Positions 23,551-31,974 of a DNA stretch of 37,087 nt are shown here, piece after piece. The stretch's first letter is position 1. Every line of letters begins with the position of its first letter. The position numbers were made by a program, and so were the translations under genes. The notes under the pieces are model-generated. The model was not told the DNA's origin. It saw only the letters and a list, made by a program, of their open reading frames with translations, and searched no databases. This DNA comes from SVQP01 sp045606685 (GTDB taxonomy: Bacteria; Bacillota; Clostridia; Oscillospirales; CAG-272). The stretch spans positions 1 through 37,087 of the forward strand of contig JAZUSJ010000219.1 in assembly GCA_045606685.1 (NCBI GenBank), given 5' to 3'.

Positions 23551-25040
23551 GTGCCTCGGAGCAGACGGCCTTACAGTTCGATGCCAGAGCCGAGATAATT
23601 TCCAAGGATCGCTTTTTTGACCGAGCAAAGAAATATATCAGCACCGATCCCGAAACGCTGCGCTACAGGCAATCCATGTTTCAAGACATTTTGAAAAATG
23701 ATGAAATATCGCAGTTTTTGAGTGATTTTTCCGAGCGTTTAAGGGAGTATTCGTCATTGATGCAGGAGCAGCCGAGTGCAAAGGACGGTGAGCAGAAAAT
23801 GCACAATATCCTTGTGCCGACCGTCTACGTAGAAATGACGCAGTTTATTTATGAATCACTTGCTCCACATATGCAATCGGTGGAATCAGAGGCAATCCAA
23901 GCCCTGTTCTCTCTTGTGAGGGGCGACATGGAATCGGACGAATATAAACGCCTGTCACAATATTATGAAAAAAACGCGGAAAAGCTGCGTTCGGTTTCCA
24001 GCGTGACGATCGGTGTCAATCTCAATGCAATGCTCGAGCCAAAGGAGGCGGGGCTTGTTTCGATCAACAGCGAGCAATACAAATCCGGGGATCTGCTTGA
24101 CCGTATTTTACGCATGGATTTTGAGAAGGACAAGTTTCATTGCCTTGCCCCGCTTGTGACCTTGGATAAAAAGCTCGGATACCAGGACAGCCAAAGAGTC
24201 AATTATGCCCTGCTGCGCGCTATGTCGCAGGTCATGAACAGCGGTCTTGCGCATTGCAACAGCCAATGTCTGCGATACGCGCAGAAAAAACTGACCGCGT
24301 ATTACGAAATGGCGGAATCTTTGGCGTTTGTGGTAGAGGCGATCAAGCGTCTGCGCATATTCAAGGACAAAAACATTCCCCTTTGTTTTCCGGAAATCAG
24401 CGAGGACAGAGGCATGCATTTCGTTTCTTTGTACGACGACGGCCTATGCCAAGCCAAGCAAAAGGACGAGATTGTTCCCAACACGATCAGTCTTGAACCG
24501 GGCGTTTGCTGCTACATACTGGCGGGTCCCAACAGCGGCGGAAAAACCGTATTTTTGAATTCGGTGGCGGTAGCGCAGTATTATTTTCAGCTTGGCATGC
24601 CCGTTCCCGCCAAAAAAGCCTCGCTGCCGATCTGTGATGCAATCTTTAAGGCGTCCGTTGAAGAACAGGCAAACACCACCCCGGTTGGCAGATTCGAAAA
24701 AGAATGCATCACTCTCTCCGAGGTGCTCAGGCAATTTACAGAAAACAGCCTTGCCCTGATCGACGAGGCTTTCACCTCAACCTCAGCGGCCGAGGCAGTG
24801 CCGATTGCCGCCAATTTCATCTACGAGCTGTGCCGCGTAGGCGGCAAGTGCGTATTTATCACACACCATCACGAGCTTTGTGACATGCAACCAAAGATTG
24901 AGCTGTGCGGCCGCAAGGTGGGATATCTGCATACGCAAGCGACAGATGACAGGCGCACCTTTACCGTGCATCAAGGCAAAGCGGACGCGGGCAGCTACGC
25001 GCAAAGCATTGCGAGAAAATACGGGCTGCTTGGGGAATGA
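23532..25040 (+). CDS. MutS-family ATPase lacking mismatch-recognition domain
   Basis: A 502-residue protein with a MutS-type ABC ATPase at its C-terminus. The ATG at 23532 has GGAGG four bases upstream. Walker A is AGPNSGGKTVFLNSVA at about 331-346, Walker B ALIDEAFTSTS at about 407-417, and THHHELCD at about 443 matches the MutS THYHEL switch. The VGRFEKECITLSEVL block corresponds to the segment before Walker B. The first 320 residues look like the helical core/lever domain (DPETLRYRQSMFQDIL). No N-terminal mismatch-binding domain (no F-x-E motif) and no C-terminal Smr domain as in MutS2 is present. It therefore belongs to the poorly characterised stand-alone MutS-like proteins. It overlaps a membrane protein gene by 19 bases, and mismatch repair is not the likely role. 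Confidence 0.88.
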   Translation: MDFMFLSASEQTALQFDARAEIISKDRFFDRAKKYISTDPETLRYRQSMFQDILKNDEISQFLSDFSERLREYSSLMQEQPSAKDGEQKMHNILVPTVYVEMTQFIYESLAPHMQSVESEAIQALFSLVRGDMESDEYKRLSQYYEKNAEKLRSVSSVTIGVNLNAMLEPKEAGLVSINSEQYKSGDLLDRILRMDFEKDKFHCLAPLVTLDKKLGYQDSQRVNYALLRAMSQVMNSGLAHCNSQCLRYAQKKLTAYYEMAESLAFVVEAIKRLRIFKDKNIPLCFPEISEDRGMHFVSLYDDGLCQAKQKDEIVPNTISLEPGVCCYILAGPNSGGKTVFLNSVAVAQYYFQLGMPVPAKKASLPICDAIFKASVEEQANTTPVGRFEKECITLSEVLRQFTENSLALIDEAFTSTSAAEAVPIAANFIYELCRVGGKCVFITHHHELCDMQPKIELCGRKVGYLHTQATDDRRTFTVHQGKADAGSYAQSIARKYGLLGE

Positions 25041-25079
25041 GTTTTGAGTGAAACATCACTTTTATAAGGAGAATCACAA

Positions 25080-25646
25080 ATGTTATATGCGCTTTACGGT
25101 CTGATTATTATCACAATCATTTATGTATGGTATAAGCTCGTCTGGTTCGCAGTCAAGCTGATGGCGCTTTCATCCACGCTCAAAAAGCTGCAGAAAAAGG
25201 GCGTGCAGATCATTTGGCACAAGAAATTATTCAAGGCGGTGCTTGGCAAGCGCGGTGAGGCAACCTTTGACGTGATTACACCCAAACAGACTTATCGCGT
25301 TAGCCTTTTGTCGTTCATTTCCACGCACGGTCGCTGGAACGTTGAGAAAACCCGCGAGCATTATTATGCCGAGGCACGCCATTTCAACAAGTGGTTTTAC
25401 AAGGTACATAACCACTCGGGAACGGCTGAGGTTGAGTTTGATGCGCGCCGCGAGCTGGTCATTCAGCGCGCAGAGCTGGAGCTGCCGCCCCGTGATGACA
25501 GCGTTAAGCAGATTCTGCTGATCTGGCCTACCCCCAAAGCGCTGACCTACTCGCACGCAAGATGCGAGCATTTGGTCAATGGCAGCAAATTTGAGCATTT
25601 TGAGATCATGCACGCGGAGAGCTTTTTCGAAATGGTCGATCCCTAA
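25080..25646 (+). CDS. Membrane-anchored protein, unknown function
   Basis: A 188-residue protein with one N-terminal hydrophobic segment (about 2-32) and a soluble, basic remainder. Visible blocks are KKLQKKGVQIIWHKKLFKAV, FDVITPKQTYRVSLLSFIST, EARHFNKWFYKVHN and ILLIWPTPKALTYSHARCEH. The alternating pattern suggests a mixed alpha/beta domain, but no catalytic motif is recognised. AAGGAGAATCACAA precedes the ATG. It lies 39 bases after the MutS-like gene and before a perfect terminator, so it is the last gene of the MerR-led block. The WP-T-P-x-A-L-T segment followed by a D/N-G turn may be worth comparing with other clostridial proteins. Confidence 0.75.
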   Translation: MLYALYGLIIITIIYVWYKLVWFAVKLMALSSTLKKLQKKGVQIIWHKKLFKAVLGKRGEATFDVITPKQTYRVSLLSFISTHGRWNVEKTREHYYAEARHFNKWFYKVHNHSGTAEVEFDARRELVIQRAELELPPRDDSVKQILLIWPTPKALTYSHARCEHLVNGSKFEHFEIMHAESFFEMVDP

Positions 25647-25661
25647 AAATCCATAAGAAAA

Positions 25662-25697
25662 GAGAGCTTGCGAAAACAATCGCAAGCTCTCCCTTTT
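25662..25697 (+). terminator. Terminator closing the MerR/MutS-like block
   Basis: GAGAGCTTGCGA pairs perfectly with TCGCAAGCTCTC over a six-base loop, followed by CCTTTTG. The flanking A-rich left side could also let it work for the converging GH78 gene. Confidence 0.8.
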
Positions 25698-25735
25698 GCC
25701 GTTTTATCGGAGATAGCTTTTTTCAATTCATTTGA

Positions 25736-27958
25736 TCAGATCTTACACGTATACTGCGCGGTCGTGTCTGTTTGACGTATGGTCTGTCCGTCGGGCAGGA
25801 TGACCTCGCAGGGCATATCTGCGCTCTCGGGCAGGGTGACGGAAAGCGTCAGTTCTCCGTCCTTCTTTTCCCACGACACGGCAATCGTACCGTGCGGTGT
25901 GGGTACCGTTCCCTTTGCCCAGCAAAGGTCAAAGCTATGCACGTGCGGCTTGACTCTCACCGAGCCGTAACCATCCGACGTGGGATACACGCCAAGCACC
26001 ATGGACGAAAATTCGTAAATGGGCGCTGAGCTCCAGCCGTGGCATTCGCTTCTGGGCGAATCGGGATTCTCGCACCATGTGGTACAATGCCAATCCAACA
26101 TGGTCTCCCAGCCCTGCAGCTGGCGCGCGGCGTACTGATCGTAGCGTCCCGAAAGCTCCAGCGCGCGGAACATATAGTAGCTCATGGAGAAGGAGCAAAC
26201 CGCCACAGGCACATGTCCGTCAAAGGTGCGATCCATCAGCTCCCCTGCCTCATCACCGCTCACAGCCCCCGAAAGGATGGCCCACAGCGTGGTATGCTGG
26301 CTGAATTCGCGGGTATTGGGTGTATTTCTGTAAAGTCCGACCTGCTCATCGTAGCAATGGCGCTTGACGTTATCTATGACGGTCTGCGCTCTTTGCCGAT
26401 AATCGGCCGCAAGTCCCGCTCTGCCCACTGCCTTGCAGATCTCGGCCGCTGCATTGAGTGCTGCCGCATACATAAACGAGGTCACGGTAATCGGCTCTTC
26501 CCTGCCGCCATTCGGCACACCGATCCACCAGCCGGGTACCCAGTCCACAAAGTGCCAATAGGGCGTTACACCGACAAGGCCTTGTTCGGTCATGTAAGGC
26601 TCAAAGCCCTCCAGCGCGCGATCCACCGTACCTGTCATGGAGCGCACGCGTGCAAGAGCTTCGGAGTCAGCCCCCGCATAGCGCAGATAGTCACGCAGCA
26701 TCAGCACCCAGAACAAGGTGAAATCGGGAATGATCTGCACCATGGTGGAGGGATAGTTTGCCTGCAGCATGCCGTCTGCCATTTGCGAGTGCGCAAAATC
26801 AGTGATCGACTTAAACGGCATGCGGTCGTCCGCGCTCATGCGCATGGTAAACAGCATTTCCAGAGCGCTGTCCATGTCGTATTGCTGCTGCTCGTAGTAC
26901 GGGCAGTCCACGTACATTTCGTGCATGCAGCAAAGCACGGTATTGCGGCTGATCTCCCACATTTTGTTGTATCTTTCATTCGAGCAGGTAAAATCCCCTG
27001 CCTTATCCAGCGGATAGTGATAAAAGGCGTATGCAAAATCAAGCAGCGCAAAATCGGGATCCTCAAATTCCACGCGCACAAAGCGGAACGCGCGGTACCA
27101 GAACGGCTCAAAGCTCTGCTCCTGCCCCGTGGCAACCAGCGAATCAAACGCACCGCCCATCTCGGCTGTCGGATGGTTGAAAGCATCGCGCACGCTCTTG
27201 AAGCGATTGCCCGCCTCATCGGCCACGCTGTAGCATTCCGCCCAGATCAATCGCACGCGCGTGCCTGCCTTTGCCTTGAATTTCATGCGGATCTTTGCCG
27301 TGGTGTACGCGCCTGCGTCGTACTCAACAAAGCCCTCCCCGCTGCGCACGGCAACCAAGGGGCGATAAGGCTCGGTTTGCATCTGCGGAATGGGACGGGG
27401 CTTTAACACGTGCGCTTCGCCAAGGCCGAATTCATTAAAGCATCCGCGATGCAGGCCGGGGCTATCCTCTGTCAGCACGGGGACAGGCACGCGCTGCTCG
27501 CAGCCCGACCACTGCTCAAAGGGTGGGATCGAGATATGCAAGCCCGGCATATTGGAAAACGAGCAGGCCTGCTCCAGCTCACACGTCCAGCTTGCATCCG
27601 TGCCGATCTCTGTGACCTGTCCGTCCGCCTCCAGCTTTCCGTCAAACCAAAAGCCCGGCCTTGCGCCGCGGAACACCGAGATAAAATAGCCCTCGGTCAC
27701 GTACAGAACCTTGGCTACCAGTACGTTTTTGCCCTCGACCAGATAAGGCGTCAGATCCTCGGTTTCATAATAGGTCTGATAGGACGAGCCCTGGCAAGGC
27801 CCTTCCGCGACTATGTGACCGTTGAGATACAGCACGTATCGCGTATCTCCGCAAGAGGACGCTTTGAGCGAAGCCCCCGCAGGAGCATCAAATTCCTTGG
27901 TAAAATAAAAAAATTCGGGTGCTGACGGTCTGCGGTCAGCCGAAATCCAAAAGCTCAT
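25736..27958 (-). CDS. GH78-type alpha-L-rhamnosidase
   Basis: A 740-residue glycosidase without a signal peptide, likely removing terminal rhamnose from pectin-derived oligosaccharides or plant glycosides inside the cell. The N-terminal beta-sandwich (about 1-180) has the rhamnosidase-type block RYVLYLNGHIVAEGPCQG. The (alpha/alpha)6 barrel covers about 300-660 and carries DCPYYEQQQYDMD. Here Asp351, Glu356 and Asp363 reproduce the spacing of catalytic residues described for GH78 enzymes. Glu638 in SECHGWSSAP is the candidate catalytic base, and a C-terminal beta domain follows. The YYEQQQYDMD version differs from the usual REKRGWTGDA, so this is a divergent subgroup, and activity on another deoxy-sugar is possible. 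GGAAGGGAT precedes the ATG. It is monocistronic. Confidence 0.88.
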   Translation of the reverse strand: MSFWISADRRPSAPEFFYFTKEFDAPAGASLKASSCGDTRYVLYLNGHIVAEGPCQGSSYQTYYETEDLTPYLVEGKNVLVAKVLYVTEGYFISVFRGARPGFWFDGKLEADGQVTEIGTDASWTCELEQACSFSNMPGLHISIPPFEQWSGCEQRVPVPVLTEDSPGLHRGCFNEFGLGEAHVLKPRPIPQMQTEPYRPLVAVRSGEGFVEYDAGAYTTAKIRMKFKAKAGTRVRLIWAECYSVADEAGNRFKSVRDAFNHPTAEMGGAFDSLVATGQEQSFEPFWYRAFRFVRVEFEDPDFALLDFAYAFYHYPLDKAGDFTCSNERYNKMWEISRNTVLCCMHEMYVDCPYYEQQQYDMDSALEMLFTMRMSADDRMPFKSITDFAHSQMADGMLQANYPSTMVQIIPDFTLFWVLMLRDYLRYAGADSEALARVRSMTGTVDRALEGFEPYMTEQGLVGVTPYWHFVDWVPGWWIGVPNGGREEPITVTSFMYAAALNAAAEICKAVGRAGLAADYRQRAQTVIDNVKRHCYDEQVGLYRNTPNTREFSQHTTLWAILSGAVSGDEAGELMDRTFDGHVPVAVCSFSMSYYMFRALELSGRYDQYAARQLQGWETMLDWHCTTWCENPDSPRSECHGWSSAPIYEFSSMVLGVYPTSDGYGSVRVKPHVHSFDLCWAKGTVPTPHGTIAVSWEKKDGELTLSVTLPESADMPCEVILPDGQTIRQTDTTAQYTCKI

Positions 27959-28029
27959 CGTTCTATCCCTTCCGCATTCTGCAATTTTTTGAATCTATCC
28001 GTCAAGTTTCTGATCGGTTTTGATGATTC

Positions 28030-28059
28030 ATTATACCATATCCGACCGAAGGTTGTCTA
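28030..28059 (-). promoter_or_regulatory. Probable promoter of the GH78 gene
   Basis: Minus strand: TAGACA (28059-28054), 18 bp, TATAAT (28035-28030), about 70 bases before the start codon. Confidence 0.55.
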
Positions 28060-28068
28060 TACTCTTGC

Positions 28069-28107
28069 GCAAAAAACATGAAATCCGCCGAAAATTCGGC
28101 GGATTTC
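28069..28107 (-). terminator. Terminator of the YtrA-ABC operon
   Basis: A perfect 13-bp stem, GAAATCCGCCGAA with TTCGGCGGATTTC, followed on the minus strand by ATGTTTTTT. It lies eight bases past the permease stop. Confidence 0.88.
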
Positions 28108-28114
28108 GTATGTG

Positions 28115-30430
28115 TTATTCCAAGGACAGATCCTCGTCGTACAGGTATCTCGTCACCAGCTTTTCCTCTCCCTTGGCGTTTGTGAGAATGATCTGCACCA
28201 TCACGCCGGGGCGCGTCATAAACGCTACGGGACGACAGGCTTCCAGACAAGCATCCCACTTGTCAGCGGGAACGGGTGTGGTGGCGCGCACGACACTGCC
28301 TGTTACGTCACGACCGTTAAAGCTGTCAAGCATTCTGATCTGCACCGCATTCTCACAAGAGAAGAACACGTAGGACATCGCCATTCCGTATCCGTTAGGT
28401 GCGTATCGGGGCGTGTATCGCTGGTAGCGCAGGTCGGTGACGGTATAGTCGCTCTCAAAGTGAGCATCAAAGCCCTTCTCCCGGACGAATGCCAGCGTAT
28501 TTTTCCACGCTTCGGTGATATAGTACGTTTCATACAGATCCTCGCTGGGATGCGTGCTTTCCATATGATGGAAAACGACTCGCTTTGCGCGGATGATTCC
28601 GATCACCTTGTCATCTGCATCCTTTGAGAAGTAGCGGTCATTGGCATCCAGCATGGCGTTATCCTGATCCAGCGCGGTAGCAAGTGCGATGCGCTCGTCT
28701 TTGGAAAGCGTCACAGAAGTAAAATCAGCAAAAAAGGGATCACCGAATTCAAAGGTCTCTGCATCGGCAAAGTTACTATTGGCATGCGCCCGTGAGATCT
28801 CCTCACCAAACGCCTTGGTATCCTCGATCTTTGCCGTTTTTTCCAGAGTGGAAAGCGCCATGTACTCATAATAGCGCTCCACGGTTTGACCGTTTTTGAG
28901 CGTATAGATCACGCGATAAAACACGGGAACGACAGACTGCGCATGCTCGTCGGCAGGCTTGCCCGTATACGTTTGCTTTCCGTTCTCGATCACGGACTCG
29001 TGGATAGAAAGGACGGTTTCGATATCCTCGGGGAGTGTCAGCACCGGCAGCGTTTTCTCATGCAATTCAAAGCCGTAGGCATAAATGAAATTATACAAGG
29101 TCGTGCCATCGCTCATTCCGGACATGGTAGCGCCTTTATAATCGGGTGCATGCCCGGCACCAAAGCTTGCCTGCCCCAGATGGGAAAGCAGCGTGACGTT
29201 CTGATTGTAGGTCACGGTAACAGACTGCACGTCCATGGGATCGGGGAGATAGGTTGCATAGCCAAACCAGCCTGTGCCAAGCAGGATTGCCAGCACCAAA
29301 GTGACCGCGCCCGCACCGCAGGGGATATAGTATTGCTTGACTACACCCTTGAAATTCCGCGTCAGGATCAGGCGCAGCAGCGCTGAGGCAAGCACAAATG
29401 CAATGACAAACAGCACGGTGAGGATAGCCGTTCCTATAAATCCCTCTGCAGGGGCTTTGAGAGTCAGCACAAGTGCGGCTATGCAGAAGCCGTCAGCCAC
29501 GGCAACGGCATGGGACAGGATAGGATGGACGGTTGCCTTTCCCGCATGCTCGGCAGGACGCCGGCAGTAAGCAAAGCATGCAAGAACCGCAAGGGCTACC
29601 ATAAGCACGATCAGAAGCGTGGTTCTGCCCACGGGAAGCGTTGCCATTTCTTCCTTGTAACGTTCAGCGAGCGTAATGCTGTTGTCTGTGATCACGGAGT
29701 AGCGATCAAGCAGCGACTTGGAAAATTCAACGTATGCCAGCTGCTCTCTGAACATGGTGAACAGCCCCGCGCCAAGGTGATCGGCAAGCAGCGTTCTGCC
29801 AAGAGGCGTGCCAAACAGGTAAAAGCGCAGCATGGTCTGGCTGCCCCACAGCACGGCATAGGGCGCAGACAGCACGCCTGCGGTTGAGAGCAGCGCACAA
29901 AGAAAGCTGCCGCACAGCGCAGCGATCAGCACCGCTACGGTATAAGCAAGCAAGGCGACCAGCAAAAGGCTTACCACGTAAACGACGGTATAGTGGGCGC
30001 ACAGGCCGAAATAATCGTCCCCCACCTCGGCAAGCTCGGTATAATAGGTGATCAAAAACGGAACAAGAATGCCCACTACCACCGACACAAAGCCAAATAC
30101 ATAGCGCAGCAAAAATTGCTTAGCCCTTGACGTACCGACAGACAGATACAGCACGCTCTCCCGACGGCTCCACAAAAAGCGGAACAGGCAGAAGGCTGCA
30201 AAAACGCCGAACAGCACAGCCGCAACAGACATGAACATCTCAGAATCCTGCATGATCAGCGTGAAGGTATTGGGCATATTCCCCTCTAACCGTTTTCCCA
30301 CGAAGGTGAGCAGGGAGAACAGCAGCATGCCCGATAACATCACCCACCAGTAACGGCGGACAGTCCAGAGCAGCTCGTGAAGCACGGGAGTGAACTTACG
30401 ATTTGTCGCCAAAGAGGCCTTCGATTTCAT
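28115..30430 (-). CDS. Large ABC-2 type transporter permease
   Basis: A 771-residue membrane protein, partner of the ATPase gene it overlaps by 35 bases. Hydrophobic helices lie at about 30-50, 70-90, 105-130, 150-205 and 265-285, with a second membrane group at about 300-400 (ILTVLFVIAFVLASALLRLI and VTLVLAILLGTGWFGYATYL). About 370 residues of soluble, probably extracytoplasmic, domain follow to the C-terminus, starting at MDVQSVTVTYNQNVTLLSHL. GGAGGGAAGAG precedes the ATG at 30430, inside the ATPase gene. Regulator, ATPase and permease order matches Firmicutes YtrA-type loci, which respond to cell-envelope-active compounds. Here that role is inferred from context. The large external domain is a candidate sensor or periplasmic-side effector. 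Confidence 0.88.
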   Translation of the reverse strand: MKSKASLATNRKFTPVLHELLWTVRRYWWVMLSGMLLFSLLTFVGKRLEGNMPNTFTLIMQDSEMFMSVAAVLFGVFAAFCLFRFLWSRRESVLYLSVGTSRAKQFLLRYVFGFVSVVVGILVPFLITYYTELAEVGDDYFGLCAHYTVVYVVSLLLVALLAYTVAVLIAALCGSFLCALLSTAGVLSAPYAVLWGSQTMLRFYLFGTPLGRTLLADHLGAGLFTMFREQLAYVEFSKSLLDRYSVITDNSITLAERYKEEMATLPVGRTTLLIVLMVALAVLACFAYCRRPAEHAGKATVHPILSHAVAVADGFCIAALVLTLKAPAEGFIGTAILTVLFVIAFVLASALLRLILTRNFKGVVKQYYIPCGAGAVTLVLAILLGTGWFGYATYLPDPMDVQSVTVTYNQNVTLLSHLGQASFGAGHAPDYKGATMSGMSDGTTLYNFIYAYGFELHEKTLPVLTLPEDIETVLSIHESVIENGKQTYTGKPADEHAQSVVPVFYRVIYTLKNGQTVERYYEYMALSTLEKTAKIEDTKAFGEEISRAHANSNFADAETFEFGDPFFADFTSVTLSKDERIALATALDQDNAMLDANDRYFSKDADDKVIGIIRAKRVVFHHMESTHPSEDLYETYYITEAWKNTLAFVREKGFDAHFESDYTVTDLRYQRYTPRYAPNGYGMAMSYVFFSCENAVQIRMLDSFNGRDVTGSVVRATTPVPADKWDACLEACRPVAFMTRPGVMVQIILTNAKGEEKLVTRYLYDEDLSLE

Positions 30431-31340
30431 AGCTCTTCCCTCCCTTCCTCATTTCATACTTGAATACGTCCTCCAAGGACATGGGGTAGGTTTCAAACAG
30501 CCAGAGTCCGCCAAGGCCTTCCAGGTGTGCCTTGACCGTATCGGCATCGGTCTCGCTGATAAAGGACATCACCTTGCCGCTGACCAACAGATCCCCGTGA
30601 GGAATGTCGGCAAGCATATCCTCGCTTGCCTCGCGGTCAAATCCCGCGCGGATGCGAACGTACTGCTCCTTGATGGTGTCGATCTCGCAGCTGTAGACGA
30701 TGTGAGTACCGTTGAGCATGCCCACCGTGTCACAGATATGCTCGATCTCATGCAGATTGTGGGAGGCCATGACGATCGTAGCCCCCGTTTCGGCCATATA
30801 TTCCAAAAGAAGATCGCACACGGTCATGCGCACGGTGGGATCAAGGCCGTCAAAGCTCTCGTCCAAAAGCAGGTAGCGGGCGCGCGAGGACAGTCCCAGA
30901 ATGAGCGCTGCCTGACGCTTCATACCCTTGGAAAAGCCGTTGAGCTTCTTTTTGGGATCAAGTCCGAAGATCTCGGTAAGCTTGCTAAAGGTCTCCATGG
31001 AAAAACGCGGATAAAAGCCGCGATAAAAGGCGGCCATGGTATTCAGGTTGGCTTGAGGCAGGATATAAGGATCGTCGGGGATCAGAAAAATGTCCCGACG
31101 GGCAATTTCACAGGCATACACGTTAAGCTTGCCGCTCACACCGCCAACGCCCTCAATATCTGCCGTGACGTTGCCCTTATCGGGGGCGTACAGGCCTGCA
31201 ATGAGGCAAAGCAGGGTGGTCTTCCCCGCTCCGTTGTAGCCGACAAGACCGTATATGGAGCCGTCACAGACGCTTACCGTGACGTTGTCCAGCACAGTCT
31301 TGTCCCCGAAGGACTTACTGACGCAGTTGATCTCGATCAT
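30396..31340 (-). CDS. ABC transporter ATP-binding protein
   Basis: A 314-residue ATPase subunit. Walker A is GYNGAGKTTLL at about 34-44, where GYNG replaces the common GPNG. The Q-loop region is in RRDIFLIPDDPYILPQANLN, the signature is FSKGMKRQAAL, Walker B LLLDESFDGLDP, and the H-loop Met-Ala-Ser-His in IVMASHNLHEIEHICD. All catalytic residues are present. The C-terminal ~90 residues form an extra soluble domain. AAAGGAAC precedes the ATG. It lies 43 bases after the YtrA-type regulator and overlaps the permease gene, forming one operon. The usual role of this subgroup is drug, peptide or unknown export; the substrate cannot be read from sequence. Confidence 0.95.
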   Translation of the reverse strand: MIEINCVSKSFGDKTVLDNVTVSVCDGSIYGLVGYNGAGKTTLLCLIAGLYAPDKGNVTADIEGVGGVSGKLNVYACEIARRDIFLIPDDPYILPQANLNTMAAFYRGFYPRFSMETFSKLTEIFGLDPKKKLNGFSKGMKRQAALILGLSSRARYLLLDESFDGLDPTVRMTVCDLLLEYMAETGATIVMASHNLHEIEHICDTVGMLNGTHIVYSCEIDTIKEQYVRIRAGFDREASEDMLADIPHGDLLVSGKVMSFISETDADTVKAHLEGLGGLWLFETYPMSLEDVFKYEMRKGGKSYEIEGLFGDKS

Positions 31341-31383
31341 GAGAATGGGTTCCTTTCATAAAAAATGCGAAATACGGACACGT

Positions 31384-31746
31384 TTATGGCCCAAACGTTT
31401 CTGCCAAAATCTGTTCAGCGGTCTGCTTTGAGACGCCCGAGGCTTTGGCAACCGCCATTGCTTGGTGTAAAGCGATCTCGGCTTTGTCCTGTACGGCGCG
31501 GTTATCCCTTGCACTATCCGCAACGAAGCAGCCCTTCCCCTGCACCGTAACGATCACACCATCCTCTTCCAGCTGTGCAAACACCTTTTTGATGGTGTTG
31601 AAATTGAGGGAGAGATCGGCTGCCAGAGTACGCAGAGAGGGGAGCTTATCGCCCGGGGACAAAACGCCCGAGGTGATCAGGGATAAGATCTGTACCTTGA
31701 TCTGCTCGTAGATCGGCGTTTTACTGTTGTGGTCAATAATGATCAT
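31384..31746 (-). CDS. GntR-family regulator, YtrA subfamily
   Basis: A 120-residue repressor, the short form typical of the YtrA subgroup that lacks a large ligand-binding domain. The winged helix is plain: IYEQIKVQILSLITSGVLSP, GDKLPSLRTLAADLSLNFNT and IKKVFAQLEEDGVIVTVQGK. The C-terminal 45 residues are a helical dimerisation tail (AEIALHQAMAVAKASGVSKQ). GGAG lies nine bases before the ATG. It heads the minus-strand ABC operon. Tandem TATAGCACAG repeats overlap its -10 box, so autorepression is likely. The natural inducer is unknown; relatives sense cell-wall-active stress. Confidence 0.93.
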   Translation of the reverse strand: MIIIDHNSKTPIYEQIKVQILSLITSGVLSPGDKLPSLRTLAADLSLNFNTIKKVFAQLEEDGVIVTVQGKGCFVADSARDNRAVQDKAEIALHQAMAVAKASGVSKQTAEQILAETFGP

Positions 31747-31772
31747 GAGAATTCTCCAACTGTGATACTTGC

Positions 31773-31796
31773 TATAGCACAGTTATTATAGCACAG
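31773..31796 (-). promoter_or_regulatory. Candidate YtrA operator: tandem CTGTGCTATA repeats
   Basis: Minus strand CTGTGCTATA occurs twice 14 bp apart (31796-31787 and 31782-31773). The first overlaps the -10 of the ytrA-type promoter. A further CTGTG/CACAG half-site lies near 31760. Position suggests a repressor site. Confidence 0.55.
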
Positions 31797-31813
31797 CTGC
31801 ACATGGATGTCAA
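31785..31813 (-). promoter_or_regulatory. Consensus promoter of the YtrA-ABC operon
   Basis: Minus strand: TTGACA (31813-31808), 17 bp, TATAAT (31790-31785), a full consensus match about 40 bases before the regulator start. Confidence 0.8.
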
Positions 31814-31861
31814 TAGGTTTTGAAAAAAATACAAAATCAAGCAAAAAAATCAATAAACGTC

Positions 31862-31890
31862 TTGAACAAAAACGCTGAATATGATATAAT
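31862..31890 (+). promoter_or_regulatory. Promoter of the ychF-trmB-truB group
   Basis: TTGAAC (31862-31867), 17 bp, TATAAT (31885-31890), about 85 bases before the ychF start. Confidence 0.7.
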
Positions 31891-31974
31891 GATAAATTGT
31901 AGACGTATGCGCTTTTGCTTGTGTCAAAAAACGGCATACACAAAGATTCGAATACAATTAAAGGAGATATAAAA

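Noticed and set aside
23532..25040. Mismatch repair MutS or MutS2
   Set aside because: The mismatch-recognition domain of MutS and the Smr domain of MutS2 are both missing although the gene is intact, so it is named only as a MutS-family ATPase.
26039..27406. Plus-strand frame of 455 codons opposite the GH78 gene
   Set aside because: Antisense shadow with Arg/His/Ala-rich composition; the GH78 catalytic motifs are on the minus strand.
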